Assembly (NCBI GenBank): GCA_963697975.1
Contig: OY969111.1
Span: forward strand, 930,001-994,000
Reading direction: 5' to 3'
Origin: QHXM01 sp963697975
GTDB lineage: Bacteria > Acidobacteriota > Blastocatellia > Pyrinomonadales > Pyrinomonadaceae
Length of the DNA stretch: 64,000 nucleotides
Part shown: piece after piece, positions 26,835 to 36,228 of the stretch
How the letters are laid out: the number at the start of each line of letters is the position of its first letter
How positions within the stretch are numbered: the stretch's first letter is position 1
Program-made: the position numbers and the translations under genes
The notes under the pieces: generated by a model
Database searches by the model: none
Seen by the model: the letters and a program-made list of their open reading frames with translations, nothing else
Told to the model about the DNA's origin: nothing

Positions 26835-28036
26835 GGCGTTTCATCAGCCATCGCTTCGGCAACCGTAGTTACATCCTTGTCGCCTCGCCCAGAAAGGTTG
26901 ACCACGAGTAATTGATCGGGATTCATCTCGCGCGCGACCTTCAAAGAATGAGCGACGGCATGCGCGGATTCGAGCGCAGGCGTGATGCCTTCAAGCTCGG
27001 AAAGGGTCTTGAAGGCAGCGAGCGCTTCCGCGTCCGTCGCCGAAACATACTGAACGCGACCGGAATCATGAAGAAAGGCATGCTCCGGGCCGATTGAAGG
27101 ATAATCGAGTCCAGCCGAAACGGAATGTGTGCGTGCGATCTGCCCGCGCTCATCCTGCAAGACGTAGCTCATCGTCCCTTGAAGAACGCCGGGTCGCCCG
27201 CCTCCGCTCTGGTTAAAACGCGCCGCGTGCTTTCCCAATTCATTTCCGCTTCCACCGGCTTCGACGCCGATCATACGCACGCTCTCATCTGCCAGAAATG
27301 GGTAGAACAGCCCGATTGAGTTTGAGCCGCCGCCAACGCAGGCGATTAAGACATCCGGCAAGCGTCCCTCTTTTTCGAGAATCTGCGCGCGTGCCTCACG
27401 CCCGATGACGCTCTGAAAATCGCGCACCATCAAAGGGTATGGATGCGGGCCGAGCGCGCTGCCGAGCAGATAATAAGTATCTGCGACGTTAGTCACCCAA
27501 TCGCGCAGCGCCTCGTTAATCGCGTCTTTCAAAGTGCGCGACCCGGCATCCACCTCGCGCACTTCCGCGCCGAGCAGTTGCATACGAAAGACATTGAGCT
27601 TCTGGCGGCGCACGTCTTCCGCGCCCATGTAAACAACGCAACGGAGGCCGAAGAGCGCGCAGACGGTCGCGGTGGCGACACCGTGCTGGCCTGCGCCCGT
27701 CTCCGCGATGATGCGCCGCTTGCCCATACGCCTGGCCAGCAGGACTTGTCCGAGCGCATTGTTAATCTTATGCGAGCCGGTATGCGAGAGGTCTTCGCGC
27801 TTGAGATATATGAGCGCTCCACCCGCCGACTGCGTTAAGCGCGCCGCACGAAAGAGCGGCGTCGGGCGTCCAGAGTAATCGCGCAGGAGCGTTTCAAATT
27901 CACTCTGAAACTCACGGTCAGCCAGCGCAGACTTGTAAGCAGCGGTCAACTCTTCAAGCGGAGCCATCAAAGTCTCCGGCACGAAGCGCCCGCCATACGC
28001 TCCCCAGTGCCCACCCTCATCCGGCTCAGTTTTCAT
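26831..28036 (-). CDS. trpB: Tryptophan synthase beta subunit
   Basis: 401 residues, PLP-dependent; joins indole and serine to make tryptophan. GGRFVPETLM opens the protein, LKREDLSHTGSHKINNALGQ contains the PLP lysine (HK, near 95), ETGAGQHGVA follows, and GGGSNSIGLFYPF (near 240) is the phosphate loop. It belongs to the standard TrpB1 type that works with TrpA. The ATG is directly preceded by repeat D, which separates it from the diguanylate cyclase gene. Confidence 0.98.
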   Translation of the reverse strand: MKTEPDEGGHWGAYGGRFVPETLMAPLEELTAAYKSALADREFQSEFETLLRDYSGRPTPLFRAARLTQSAGGALIYLKREDLSHTGSHKINNALGQVLLARRMGKRRIIAETGAGQHGVATATVCALFGLRCVVYMGAEDVRRQKLNVFRMQLLGAEVREVDAGSRTLKDAINEALRDWVTNVADTYYLLGSALGPHPYPLMVRDFQSVIGREARAQILEKEGRLPDVLIACVGGGSNSIGLFYPFLADESVRMIGVEAGGSGNELGKHAARFNQSGGGRPGVLQGTMSYVLQDERGQIARTHSVSAGLDYPSIGPEHAFLHDSGRVQYVSATDAEALAAFKTLSELEGITPALESAHAVAHSLKVAREMNPDQLLVVNLSGRGDKDVTTVAEAMADETP

Positions 28037-28039
28037 ATC

Positions 28040-28150
28040 GTAGGACAGGCATTCCTGCCTGTCGGAGCGTGCTTAAGCCACGCTCCTGATGTTTGCTAAT
28101 AAGTATTCGCGCTCTCCGCGCTCAACGACAGGCAGGAATGCCTGTCCTAC
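28040..28150. repeat. Inverted repeat D, REP-like palindrome with 25-bp perfect arms
   Basis: 28040-28064 and 28126-28150 are exact 25-bp reverse complements, and each arm is itself partly palindromic (GACAGGC/GCCTGTC). The loop contains a second 8-bp hairpin, 28064-28071 with 28079-28086. Unlike the other elements it has no heptamer period. It resembles REP/BIME-type extragenic palindromes and sits between the diguanylate cyclase stop and trpB. Confidence 0.9.
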
Positions 28151-28160
28151 TGCCAGCTTA

Positions 28161-29111
28161 TCATAGAGGAGTAGTTTGAGACGCGTTGATGAGTTCGGCG
28201 ACAGCCGTGCGGTTGCGGCCTTCGCGCTTGGCGCGATAGAGCGCAGCATCGCTCGCACTGTAAAGCGCGCGTTCTGAGGTGGCGTGTGCCGGGCAGGCGG
28301 CAACACCGAGACTGATTGTGGCTGTTCCAACATCTTCGACCGGCGTCGCACAGAAGACGTGACGCAGGCGCTCGGCGGCAGCCACAGCCTTCTCGTCGTT
28401 CGCACCGGCCAGCAGGAGAGCAAACTCTTCGCCGCCCAAACGCGCTGCGGTGTCGTTGTCGCGTGAAAGTTCCACGAGGGCGCTGGCCGCGTGGCGAATC
28501 ACACGGTCGCCAGCCGAGTGCCCGTGCTTGTCGTTGATCTTCTTGAGATGGTCTATGTCAACCAGCACCAGCGCGCACGGAATATGGTAGCGTCGCCATC
28601 TTTCTACCTCCTGTCCGAGCGCTGTGCGAAAACGGCGACGATTCGCCAGCCCCGTCAGGTAATCACGGTCAGCTTCGGCGCGCAGCCGATCCATCATCTG
28701 CTTGAGCGCGATTAGCTGCTCGGTGCGCGCGATGAGCAGAGAGAGGTCTGCGGGCATTTGAAAATAGTCGAAAGCGCCAACAGCTATCGCCGCGCCGCGT
28801 CGAGCGTTGGTGGCCCCTTCGTCTCCGACCAGAATCACTGCGACGCTGTCCTCGGACTGCGTCAAAGAGCGCGCCAGTTCCTCTGCGCGAATGCCTTTCA
28901 ATTTTATATCTATAACGACGAGGTGCGGGCGCGTGCGTCGCAGTGAGACGAGCGCAGCCACGCCTCCCGCGATGCCGACTACCTTCAAGCCCGCGCTCTC
29001 AAGCGCAGCGCCGTAAACGGCGCGTGAAGGTTCGTCCGTCACCAGCAGCACGCGTCCCTGGTCGCGTGCGTGCAGACGTTCATCCGGTGTGGCTCGCGCT
29101 GTTGCGCTCAT
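28161..29111 (-). CDS. Response-regulator-like diguanylate cyclase (GGDEF)
   Basis: 316 residues. The N-terminal receiver-like domain (18-130) keeps the acceptor Asp68 (VVIDIKL) and acidic VTDE, but the usual KP is MP (DYFQMPADL), so phosphorylation is doubtful. The GGDEF domain has the active GGEEF (226-230) and an inhibitory I-site RDND (217-220) exactly five residues upstream. It should make cyclic di-GMP from GTP and be feedback-inhibited. It sits between trpF and trpB, with repeat D on one side and 154 nt on the other, so it may be an insertion into the trp cluster. Confidence 0.92.
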   Translation of the reverse strand: MSATARATPDERLHARDQGRVLLVTDEPSRAVYGAALESAGLKVVGIAGGVAALVSLRRTRPHLVVIDIKLKGIRAEELARSLTQSEDSVAVILVGDEGATNARRGAAIAVGAFDYFQMPADLSLLIARTEQLIALKQMMDRLRAEADRDYLTGLANRRRFRTALGQEVERWRRYHIPCALVLVDIDHLKKINDKHGHSAGDRVIRHAASALVELSRDNDTAARLGGEEFALLLAGANDEKAVAAAERLRHVFCATPVEDVGTATISLGVAACPAHATSERALYSASDAALYRAKREGRNRTAVAELINASQTTPL

Positions 29112-29265
29112 AAGGTAACGTAAACCTTCGTGAAAAAATTTGCGATTCGAGTGGAGACAATGATGAGGAGTTCGGGGTTAGACTGTGACAAGCCTTGCTT
29201 GCACTGGCGCTCGTTGTGGCCCACGCTCGACAGCATAACCGATAAGGGAGGCCCTGCGTCAAGGT

Positions 29266-29889
29266 TTAACGCGCGCGGCGGGAAGCCGCGATGAAGGCGC
29301 GCACGCGTTCATTATCTTTTTTCCCCGGTGCGCTCTCCAAATGGCTGCAAGCATCCACCGCGTAAGGCTCGACCGCAGCGATCGCTTCCGCGATATTTTC
29401 CGGCGACAACCCGCCCGCTAGAAAAAGCTGCGGCACAAGCTCTCTGACCCTGCGCGCCACGTCCCAATCAACCACGCGCCCCGTGCCGCCGCGCGCATCT
29501 TTCGCGTAAGCGTCCAATAAGATAGCATCCGTTTCGTAATCCTTCACCACCTGCGGCTCGAAATCAACGTCGGCGCGCAGCGCCTTGATGAGGTAGCGAC
29601 CTCGTAGCGCAGAGCAATATTCCGGCGATTCGTCGCCGTGTAACTGCGCTGCCGTCAAACGCGCAGCATCCATGATGCGCGCCACCTGCTCCGGCTCGCT
29701 CTCGTTGACGAAGACGCCGACGCTCATCATCGTCGCGGGCAATTCCGCGATGATCCGCCGCGCATCCTCCGGCGCGATGTAGCGCGGGCTGCGACGATAA
29801 AAATTGAAGCCAAGCGCATCCGCACCCGCCTCAACAGCCGCCAGCGCATCTTCCAGATTCGTTATCCCGCAAATTTTAACGAAGGTCAT
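29266..29889 (-). CDS. trpF: Phosphoribosylanthranilate isomerase
   Basis: 207-residue TIM barrel that performs the Amadori rearrangement in tryptophan synthesis. VKICGITNLEDA (3-14) contains the catalytic Cys7, AAQLHGDESPEYC holds the central phosphate-binding helix region, and LLDAYAKDARGGTGRVVDWDVA includes the catalytic Asp. FLAGGLSPENI is the C-terminal phosphate loop. It follows trpC but is separated by the CAGTGGT inverted repeat E. Confidence 0.95.
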   Translation of the reverse strand: MTFVKICGITNLEDALAAVEAGADALGFNFYRRSPRYIAPEDARRIIAELPATMMSVGVFVNESEPEQVARIMDAARLTAAQLHGDESPEYCSALRGRYLIKALRADVDFEPQVVKDYETDAILLDAYAKDARGGTGRVVDWDVARRVRELVPQLFLAGGLSPENIAEAIAAVEPYAVDACSHLESAPGKKDNERVRAFIAASRRAR

Positions 29890-29900
29890 AAGCGTAAAAG

Positions 29901-30034
29901 CAGTAGTCAGTGGTCAGTGGTCAGTTAAATCCTGTGTGCGAAATCGTGACTTTTAATTGCGAGAGGTCAAGGCTACCGACATTCAATTACTGACCACTGA
30001 CCACTGATTACTGACTACTGACTACTGACCACTG
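29901..30034. repeat. Inverted repeat E, CAGTGGT heptamer arms, overlaps the trpC stop
   Basis: Left arm 29901-29928 has CAGTAGT/CAGTGGT units and right arm 29987-30034 has about six complementary units, including CTGACTA variants. The trpC stop (30022-30024) and its last three codons lie inside the right arm. The same family recurs at 52535-52674. Confidence 0.9.
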
Positions 30035-30822
30035 TTCTTGAGCAATGCGCGCAAGGTCGCTTCGGGTTGAGAGGAGCGCATCAGAGTCTCGCCGATGAGA
30101 AATCCGGCGTAGCCGAGGGCGCGCAGACGGGTTAAGTCTGCGCCAGTGCTGAGACCGCTTTCGCTGATGCAGAGAGCATCGGGCGGCGCGGTCTTAATCA
30201 GTTGCGTCGAAGCATCGAGCGAGACTTCAAAGGTTCGCAAGTTGCGATTGTTGATGCCGATGAGCCTTGCGTCTGCCGCTTCAGCACGACGCATCTCATC
30301 CTCCGTGTGAATTTCGACGAGCGCATCCATCCCCAGTTCGTCCTCTGTGACGCGCCGCAGGTGATTGAGCGTTTCATCATCCAGCGCGGCGACGATCAGG
30401 AGCAGCGCGTCAGCGCCCGCCGCCGCCGACTCGTAAACTTGATATTCGTCAAAGATGAAGTCCTTGCGTAGCACCGGAATTTTCACCGCCGCGCGCACGC
30501 TACGCAGATCAGCCATCAAGCCCTGAAAGCGGTCTTCTTCTGTCAGCACCGAAATGGCCGCCGCACCGCCCGCTTCGTAAGCGAGCGCAAGCTGCGCTGG
30601 CACGGCACGGGCGCAAATCACGCCCTTTGATGGCGACGCGCGCTTGAACTCTGCGATCACGTTCACGCGCTCAACGTTCTTGAGAGCAAGACGAAGAGCG
30701 TGCTTTCCGGAATTGCGCCGCACCACTTCAGCCTGAGCGCGCAAATCTTCCGCCGAACGCTCTTTCTTCGATTGTTCGAGACGCACTCTTTTGAGCGCCA
30801 TGATTTCAGTGAGAAAGTCCAT
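30022..30822 (-). CDS. trpC: Indole-3-glycerol-phosphate synthase
   Basis: 266-residue TIM barrel. VIAEFKRASPSKGVI (55-69) contains the catalytic Lys, VLRKDFIFDEYQV (112-124) the second Lys, IGINNRNLRTFEV the Asn region and CISESGLSTGADL the phosphate loop. It closes the indole ring before trpA acts. The last residues (SGQ) and the stop derive from repeat E. It lies 6 nt downstream of trpD. Confidence 0.97.
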   Translation of the reverse strand: MDFLTEIMALKRVRLEQSKKERSAEDLRAQAEVVRRNSGKHALRLALKNVERVNVIAEFKRASPSKGVICARAVPAQLALAYEAGGAAAISVLTEEDRFQGLMADLRSVRAAVKIPVLRKDFIFDEYQVYESAAAGADALLLIVAALDDETLNHLRRVTEDELGMDALVEIHTEDEMRRAEAADARLIGINNRNLRTFEVSLDASTQLIKTAPPDALCISESGLSTGADLTRLRALGYAGFLIGETLMRSSQPEATLRALLKNSGQ

Positions 30823-30828
30823 GCAGTA

Positions 30829-31908
30829 TCAACGTTCAGTTGTCGCTTCGACAAGTTGTTCTAATTTGGCGAAGGCAGCGCCGCTGTCTATGCTCTCTTC
30901 CGCGCGCCGAGCCGCCGCGTGCAGGTCAGTTGCCGCGCTGCCGACAAAGAGCGCTACCGCCGCATTCGCTACGACAAGCTGACGCGCCTCGTCGCGTCTC
31001 GTGCCGTCCAGCACCGCGCGAATTGTCCGCGCGTTGGCTTCCGCATCACCGCCGCGCAAGTGAGATAGCAGCGCTCGCTCAAGTCCGAAATCTTCCGGCG
31101 TGATCTCGAAAGTTTTGACCTCGCCCCCACGCGCTTCGGCGACGAAGGTTTCGCCAGCGAGCGTCACTTCGTCCAAGGCGTCCGAGCCGTGAACCACCCA
31201 CGCATGCTCCGTCCCCAAAGCGACGAGCGCACGCGCCAGCGGCTCAATCAAGGCTTGATGCCAGACGCCGATGATCTGACGCGGCGCACCCGCAGGATTC
31301 GTCAAAGGGCCGAGCAAATTGAAGGTCGTGTGGACGCCGAGTTCGCGCCGCACGCTCGCCACGCGCGCCGTCGCCCCGTGATAGAGCGGAGCGAACATGA
31401 AACAAATGCCGATCTCATTCAAACATTTCTCGGAGACTTCCGGGCTGGCGGTAACTTCGACGCCGAGCGCCGTCAAGACATCTGCGCTTCCCGACCGACT
31501 CGTCGCAGCGCGGCTGCCGTGCTTGGCGACCGCAAGCCCAGCGCCCGCGATGACAAAGGCGGCGGCGGTCGAGACGTTGAAAGTTTTAGCGTAACTCGAT
31601 CCTGTTCCAGCCGTATCAATGAAGGGAGCGTGGCGGCAGTTGATTCTGACAGAGCGCGAGCGCATCGCCTGAGCCATCCCGGCGAGTTCCTCAACCGTCT
31701 CGCCTTTGACGGCCAACGCGACGAGCGCCGCAGCAATCTGCGCGTCGGTCGCAGAGCCTTCGAGCAACGCATCAAGCAGCGCGTTGGCCTCCTCGCGCCG
31801 CAAATCTTCACCACGCATCAAACGCAGCAACAGAGCGCGCAAGCCCTGATTATTCAGCGCTTCATCTTCCCGGCGCGCCGGAGTCGGCAATAGCCATGCA
31901 GGACGCAT
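30829..31908 (-). CDS. trpD: Anthranilate phosphoribosyltransferase
   Basis: 359 residues. DTAGTGSSYAKTFNVSTAAA (97-116) is the PRPP-binding signature, AKHGSRAATSRSGSADVL the anthranilate tunnel, and NLLGPLTNPAGAPRQIIGV the phosphate-side loop. It transfers the phosphoribosyl group to anthranilate. The first 16 residues before EALNNQG are an extra extension; a later start is possible. trpG lies upstream across repeat F. Confidence 0.96.
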   Translation of the reverse strand: MRPAWLLPTPARREDEALNNQGLRALLLRLMRGEDLRREEANALLDALLEGSATDAQIAAALVALAVKGETVEELAGMAQAMRSRSVRINCRHAPFIDTAGTGSSYAKTFNVSTAAAFVIAGAGLAVAKHGSRAATSRSGSADVLTALGVEVTASPEVSEKCLNEIGICFMFAPLYHGATARVASVRRELGVHTTFNLLGPLTNPAGAPRQIIGVWHQALIEPLARALVALGTEHAWVVHGSDALDEVTLAGETFVAEARGGEVKTFEITPEDFGLERALLSHLRGGDAEANARTIRAVLDGTRRDEARQLVVANAAVALFVGSAATDLHAAARRAEESIDSGAAFAKLEQLVEATTER

Positions 31909-31914
31909 AAGAGC

Positions 31915-31988
31915 AGTGATAGGTGATGGGTGATAGGTGATGGGAAAGAGCGTTTTCTCTTATCACCCATCACCCATCACCCATCACT
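31915..31988. repeat. Inverted repeat F, GGTGATA/GGTGATG heptamer arms
   Basis: 31915-31941 and 31962-31988 pair over 27 bp with two A/G differences that still allow wobble. Units are GGTGATA and GGTGATG. It lies 6 nt past the trpG stop and just upstream of trpD, so it sits inside the presumed trp message. The family recurs at 38513 and 39374. Confidence 0.92.
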
Positions 31989-31994
31989 CGCTTT

Positions 31995-32564
31995 TCATAG
32001 TTTTAGAAAATTTGAGAGCAATCGTTTCCCGTCAGTTGTCAGGATTGATTCGGGGTGAAATTGCACGCCTTCGATTTTCATCTCGCGGTGGCGCAGGCCC
32101 ATGATGACGCCGTCGGGCGTCGTCGCGGAAACTTCCAGACACTCCGGCAGACTTTCTCTTTCGACGACGAGGGAATGATAGCGCCCGGCCTTGAAGCGAT
32201 AATCCAGACCTTCAAAGATCGTTCGTCCGTCATGACAAACTTCGGACGCTTTGCCGTGAACCAACGTCGGCGCGCGGACAATGCGACCGCCGAAGACCTG
32301 ACCAATGGCTTGATGTCCCAGACAAACGCCGAGGATGGGGACGCGCCCGGCAAACTGTTCGATCATCTTCATCGAGACGCCAGCGCCGTCGGGTGTGCCC
32401 GGCCCCGGCGAGATTAAAATCTTGTCAGGGCAGCAATGCGCCTCGATCTCTTCCACCGTCACCTCGTCATTGCGGCGCACTTCAACGCTCACGCCAAGCT
32501 CGCCGAGATACTGCACGAGGTTGTAGGTGAACGAATCGTAATTGTCTATGACGAGAATATGCAT
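31995..32564 (-). CDS. trpG: Anthranilate synthase glutamine amidotransferase subunit
   Basis: 189-residue class I glutamine amidotransferase that supplies ammonia to TrpE. ISPGPGTPDGAG (50-61), the nucleophile VCLGHQAIG (Cys79) and the His-Glu pair in GVQFHPESIL (near 170) are intact. This type can serve aminodeoxychorismate synthase as well. trpE is about 5 kb upstream, separated by a plus-strand protease gene, which is unusual since trpE and trpG are commonly adjacent. Confidence 0.95.
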   Translation of the reverse strand: MHILVIDNYDSFTYNLVQYLGELGVSVEVRRNDEVTVEEIEAHCCPDKILISPGPGTPDGAGVSMKMIEQFAGRVPILGVCLGHQAIGQVFGGRIVRAPTLVHGKASEVCHDGRTIFEGLDYRFKAGRYHSLVVERESLPECLEVSATTPDGVIMGLRHREMKIEGVQFHPESILTTDGKRLLSNFLKL

Positions 32565-32590
32565 CGGGCTTCGCTCTAAATCGAAAGACG

Positions 32591-32705
32591 GAAGAAATAG
32601 ACAGGATTAACAAGATGGACAGGATACAGGAAAGAAGAAGCAAGCTCCCTTGACGATTCTTCTTTTCTTAATCTTGGTAATCCTGTTAATCCTGTCTATT
32701 TCCTC
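32591..32705. repeat. Inverted repeat G, ACAGGATTA nonamer-type arms
   Basis: Left arm from GAAGAAATAGACAGGATTAA (32591) pairs with 32656-32705. Units approximate TAACAGGAT with a 9-bp period. It lies in the spacer between divergent trpG and the tricorn-like gene. Three other copies of this family are at 53675, 54953 and 57645. Confidence 0.88.
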
Positions 32706-32835
32706 TTGTCCCAATCTTGTCCGTTTCGACTTAACGATTGTAGTAGTGATAGTGCGCTTCAAGCAAATAGAAGGTTTTAACTCGTGTTATTATTGGCCCT
32801 CTCGACCTGAACACGTTTCCCAAGGAGTCGCCCGA

Positions 32836-35800
32836 ATGCACAAATCTCTCATCCTGGCCGTTCTACTTCTCTTCTGCACAGCCGCGCCCCAACCATCAGC
32901 CACCGAGCCGCCACAGGGCGCGGGCCTCGCGCGACTGCTGCGCTTTCCGGACATCAACGGCGACATGATTGCCTTTGTCTACGCGGGCGACATCTGGACC
33001 GTGCCCGCTTCCGGCGGCACGGCGCGGCGGCTCACTTCGCACCCCGGAATAGAAATCTTCCCGAAGTTCTCTCCTGACGGGCGCTGGATTGCTTTCTCCG
33101 GCGAGTACAACGGCACGCGTCAGGTCTTCGTGATTTCGGTGGACGGGGGCGAGCCTCGCCAGCTCACCTATCGCAACGATGTCGGCCAGCTTCCGCCGCG
33201 CGGCGGCTGGGACAACATCGTCTACGGCTGGACGCCTGACGGCAAGAACGTGCTCTTTCGCGCCAATCGTGTTCCGCAAAGCAATCGTTTGGGCCGCCCA
33301 CACATTGTTCCCGTAGCAGGCGGGCAGGAACAGCCCTTGCCGATTATGGAAGGTGGCGCGGCGAGCTATTCGCCGGATGGAACGCGGCTGGCTTATACGC
33401 CCATCTCAAACGAGTTTCGCGGCTGGAAGCGTTATCGCGGCGGCCAATCACCGGACGTGTGGATTTACGATTTCAAGAGCAACGCTGCCGAGCAGATTAC
33501 GACGACGCGCGCACAGGACATGGTTCCCGTCTGGCTCGGCGACACGATTTACTATCTGTCCGACCGCGACTACACGATGAACGTCTTCGCCTACGACACG
33601 CGCTCGAAGAAGACGCGCAAGGTGACGAACCATTCGGACTACGATGTGCTCTGGCCTTCGGGTTCGGGCGACGAGTTGGTCTATGAGGTCGGCGGCTACG
33701 TTTACCGTCTGGATACGAAGTCGGGCAAAGAGGAGCGCGTTCCCATCAAAGTTTACGGCGACTTCCCTGACACCGTGCCTTACTTTAAGAACGTGAAATC
33801 GAACATCAATGGGTTCTCACTCTCGCCGAGCGGGGCGCGTGCGCTCTTCGATGCGCGCGGAGATGTCTTTACAGCCCCGGCCAAAGAGGGCGAGGTACGC
33901 AACCTCACCACGTCGCAGGGCGTGCGTGAAATCGCGCCCGCGTGGTCGCCCGACGGGCGCTGGGTCGCTTACCTGAGCGACCGTTCAGGCGAGTATGAAA
34001 TTTACGTGCGTCCGAGCGACGGCGCGGGCGAGGAGCGACGCGTGACGACCGACGGCGACATCTGGCGCTTCTCCCCCGTCTGGTCGCCGGACAGCCGGAT
34101 GCTCGCTTACGGCGACAAGAAGCAGCGCCTCAGATACGTGGAGGTCGCTTCAGGAAAGACCATTGACGTTGACCGCAGCACGACCAACGACATCACCAAC
34201 TACAGTTGGGCACCCGACAGCCGTTGGATTGCCTACACGAAACTCGGCGGCAACCAGTTTTCGGAAATCTGGGTCTACTCGCTTGCCGCCGGAAAAGCGC
34301 AAAAGCTCACGGGCGGCATGACGAGCGACACACAGCCTGTCTTCGACCCGAAAGGGCGCTACCTCTACTTTCTTTCCAACCGCGACTTCAATCTGACGTT
34401 CAGCGGCTGGGAGTTCAACTACCTCTACACGAACCCGACGCGCGTCTACGTCGGCTTGCTGGCAGCGGACGGCCCCGCGCTCTTTTTGCCCGGCAGCGAC
34501 GAGGAGCGTGTGAAGACGAGAGAGACGCCGCTGACGCTGCCTCCCAACCCGGCTCAAGCTCCACCGCCGCAGGGCGCGAAAGCGCAGCCAACGACGCAAC
34601 CATCTGAGCAGCCAACCCCCGCAACGACTCCGGCAGCAACTCCGGCGGCTACTCCGGCAGAGGCAAAGATAGATGAGAGGCCGACGCCACGCCCCATCAA
34701 CCCCAACGCCGTCAGGATTGATTTCGAGAATTTTGAAAATCGCGTGCGCGCCATCCCCGGCCAGCCGACCAACTATCGCCGCCTGACGGCGACACCCGAA
34801 GGCGTGCTCTATCTATCAGGGCCGGGCAAGCTCTCGCTCTACAATCTCAACGCCAAAGCCGAACAGACCATCATCGAAGGCATTCTGAACTATGATCTCT
34901 CGGACGACGGCAAGCAGATTATCTTTCAGGTGGGCGAGAACTACGGCATCGCGCCCGTCGCGCCCGGTCAGAAGCCCGAAGCCGGGTTGCTCAAGCTCGA
35001 CGGCATGATGCTGAAGATCGAGCCGAAGGCCGAGTGGGCGCAGGAGTACACCGACGCATGGCGCATCCTGCGCGATTGGTTCTACGACCCGAACATGCAC
35101 GGCATGGACTGGCAGGCCATCCGTACCAAGTACGGGCAACTCGTTCCTTTCATCGCCAACCGCGAAGACCTCAACTTCCTGCTCACGGAGATGGGCAGCG
35201 AGTTAAGCGCCGGTCACGTCTACACAGAGCGCGGCTCAGACCCGTCTCGCGTCACTCGCACCGATGGCGGGCTGCTCGGCGCGGAGCTTGCTCCCGATTC
35301 ATCCGGCTATTTCAAGATTACAAAAATCTATCCGGGCGAGAACTGGCACGAGAGCTTCCGCTCGCCGCTGACAGAGCCGGGCGTGAAGGCTAAGGTCGGG
35401 GATTTCGTCATCGCGGTTGACGGCACTTCGACGCGCAATGTTAAGAACTTTTACGAGTTGCTCGAAGGCAAGGGCGACCGCAGCGTGACGCTCAAGCTCA
35501 ACGACCGTCCAGACGCGACGGGAGCGCACGACGAGCGCGTGCGCACCGTTAAGAGCGAGTCGAACCTGCGTTATCTCGACTGGGTCGAAACGCAGCAGGC
35601 TCTCGTTGACAAACTTTCGGGAGGCCGCATCGGCTACATTCATGTTCCGAACACGGCGGTCGAAGGCAACCGCGAACTTTTCAAGAATTTTTACCCGCAG
35701 ACGAGAAAGGAGGCGCTCATCATTGACGACCGCTACAACGGCGGCGGCTTCATTCCTGACCGGATGATCGAGTTGCTGGAACGCAAACCGCTCAGCTATT

Positions 35801-36228
35801 GGTCGCGGCGCGGCGTGGGTACGACTTCGACACCTGCCTTCTCGCACGCCGGGCCAAAGGCGATGCTGATTAACGGCTACGCAGGCTCTGGCGGCGACGC
35901 GCTGCCTTACTACTTCCGCGAGCGCGCGCTCGGTCGTGTCTTCGGCACGACGACGTGGGGCGGACTGATTGGACTCTCCGGCAACCCGCAACTCGCGGAC
36001 GGTGGAAGCCTCAGCACGCCCAGTTTTCGCTTCTTCGATCTTGAAGGACGCTGGGCTGTCGAAGCCGTCGGCGTTGACCCGGACGTGGAGGTGGTTGACC
36101 GCCCCGACGCGATGGCGCGCGGCGAAGACCCGACACTCGAAGCGGCTGTGAAATATCTGTTGGAAGAGTTACGGCGCAATCCGCCGAAGCGCCCGACGCC
36201 ACCGCCACCGCCTGTTATGACGCGGTAG
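32836..36228 (+). CDS. Exported tricorn-like S41 protease
   Basis: 1130 residues. A signal peptide (MHKSLILAVLLLFCTAAPQP) precedes a large WD40-like/PD40 beta-propeller region (about 30-560, many FSPDGRWIAF-type blades). A Pro/Thr-rich linker (about 575-620) is followed by a core domain, a PDZ-like segment (KVGDFVIAVDG) and a C-terminal S41 peptidase with the nucleophile in GYAGSGGDALPYYF (Ser about 1018). Tricorn proteases degrade oligopeptides; this exported form would act in the periplasm. ATG at 32836 follows AAGGAG by 8 nt; a reading from 32650 would run through repeat G. Confidence 0.93.
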   Translation: MHKSLILAVLLLFCTAAPQPSATEPPQGAGLARLLRFPDINGDMIAFVYAGDIWTVPASGGTARRLTSHPGIEIFPKFSPDGRWIAFSGEYNGTRQVFVISVDGGEPRQLTYRNDVGQLPPRGGWDNIVYGWTPDGKNVLFRANRVPQSNRLGRPHIVPVAGGQEQPLPIMEGGAASYSPDGTRLAYTPISNEFRGWKRYRGGQSPDVWIYDFKSNAAEQITTTRAQDMVPVWLGDTIYYLSDRDYTMNVFAYDTRSKKTRKVTNHSDYDVLWPSGSGDELVYEVGGYVYRLDTKSGKEERVPIKVYGDFPDTVPYFKNVKSNINGFSLSPSGARALFDARGDVFTAPAKEGEVRNLTTSQGVREIAPAWSPDGRWVAYLSDRSGEYEIYVRPSDGAGEERRVTTDGDIWRFSPVWSPDSRMLAYGDKKQRLRYVEVASGKTIDVDRSTTNDITNYSWAPDSRWIAYTKLGGNQFSEIWVYSLAAGKAQKLTGGMTSDTQPVFDPKGRYLYFLSNRDFNLTFSGWEFNYLYTNPTRVYVGLLAADGPALFLPGSDEERVKTRETPLTLPPNPAQAPPPQGAKAQPTTQPSEQPTPATTPAATPAATPAEAKIDERPTPRPINPNAVRIDFENFENRVRAIPGQPTNYRRLTATPEGVLYLSGPGKLSLYNLNAKAEQTIIEGILNYDLSDDGKQIIFQVGENYGIAPVAPGQKPEAGLLKLDGMMLKIEPKAEWAQEYTDAWRILRDWFYDPNMHGMDWQAIRTKYGQLVPFIANREDLNFLLTEMGSELSAGHVYTERGSDPSRVTRTDGGLLGAELAPDSSGYFKITKIYPGENWHESFRSPLTEPGVKAKVGDFVIAVDGTSTRNVKNFYELLEGKGDRSVTLKLNDRPDATGAHDERVRTVKSESNLRYLDWVETQQALVDKLSGGRIGYIHVPNTAVEGNRELFKNFYPQTRKEALIIDDRYNGGGFIPDRMIELLERKPLSYWSRRGVGTTSTPAFSHAGPKAMLINGYAGSGGDALPYYFRERALGRVFGTTTWGGLIGLSGNPQLADGGSLSTPSFRFFDLEGRWAVEAVGVDPDVEVVDRPDAMARGEDPTLEAAVKYLLEELRRNPPKRPTPPPPPVMTR

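Noticed and set aside
28073..28423. Minus-strand 116-residue frame by the diguanylate cyclase
   Set aside because: Overlaps the GGDEF domain in another frame and runs into repeat D; no recognisable features.
32650..32835. 62-residue N-terminal extension of the tricorn-like protease
   Set aside because: It runs through repeat G and buries the signal peptide; AAGGAG precedes ATG 32836.
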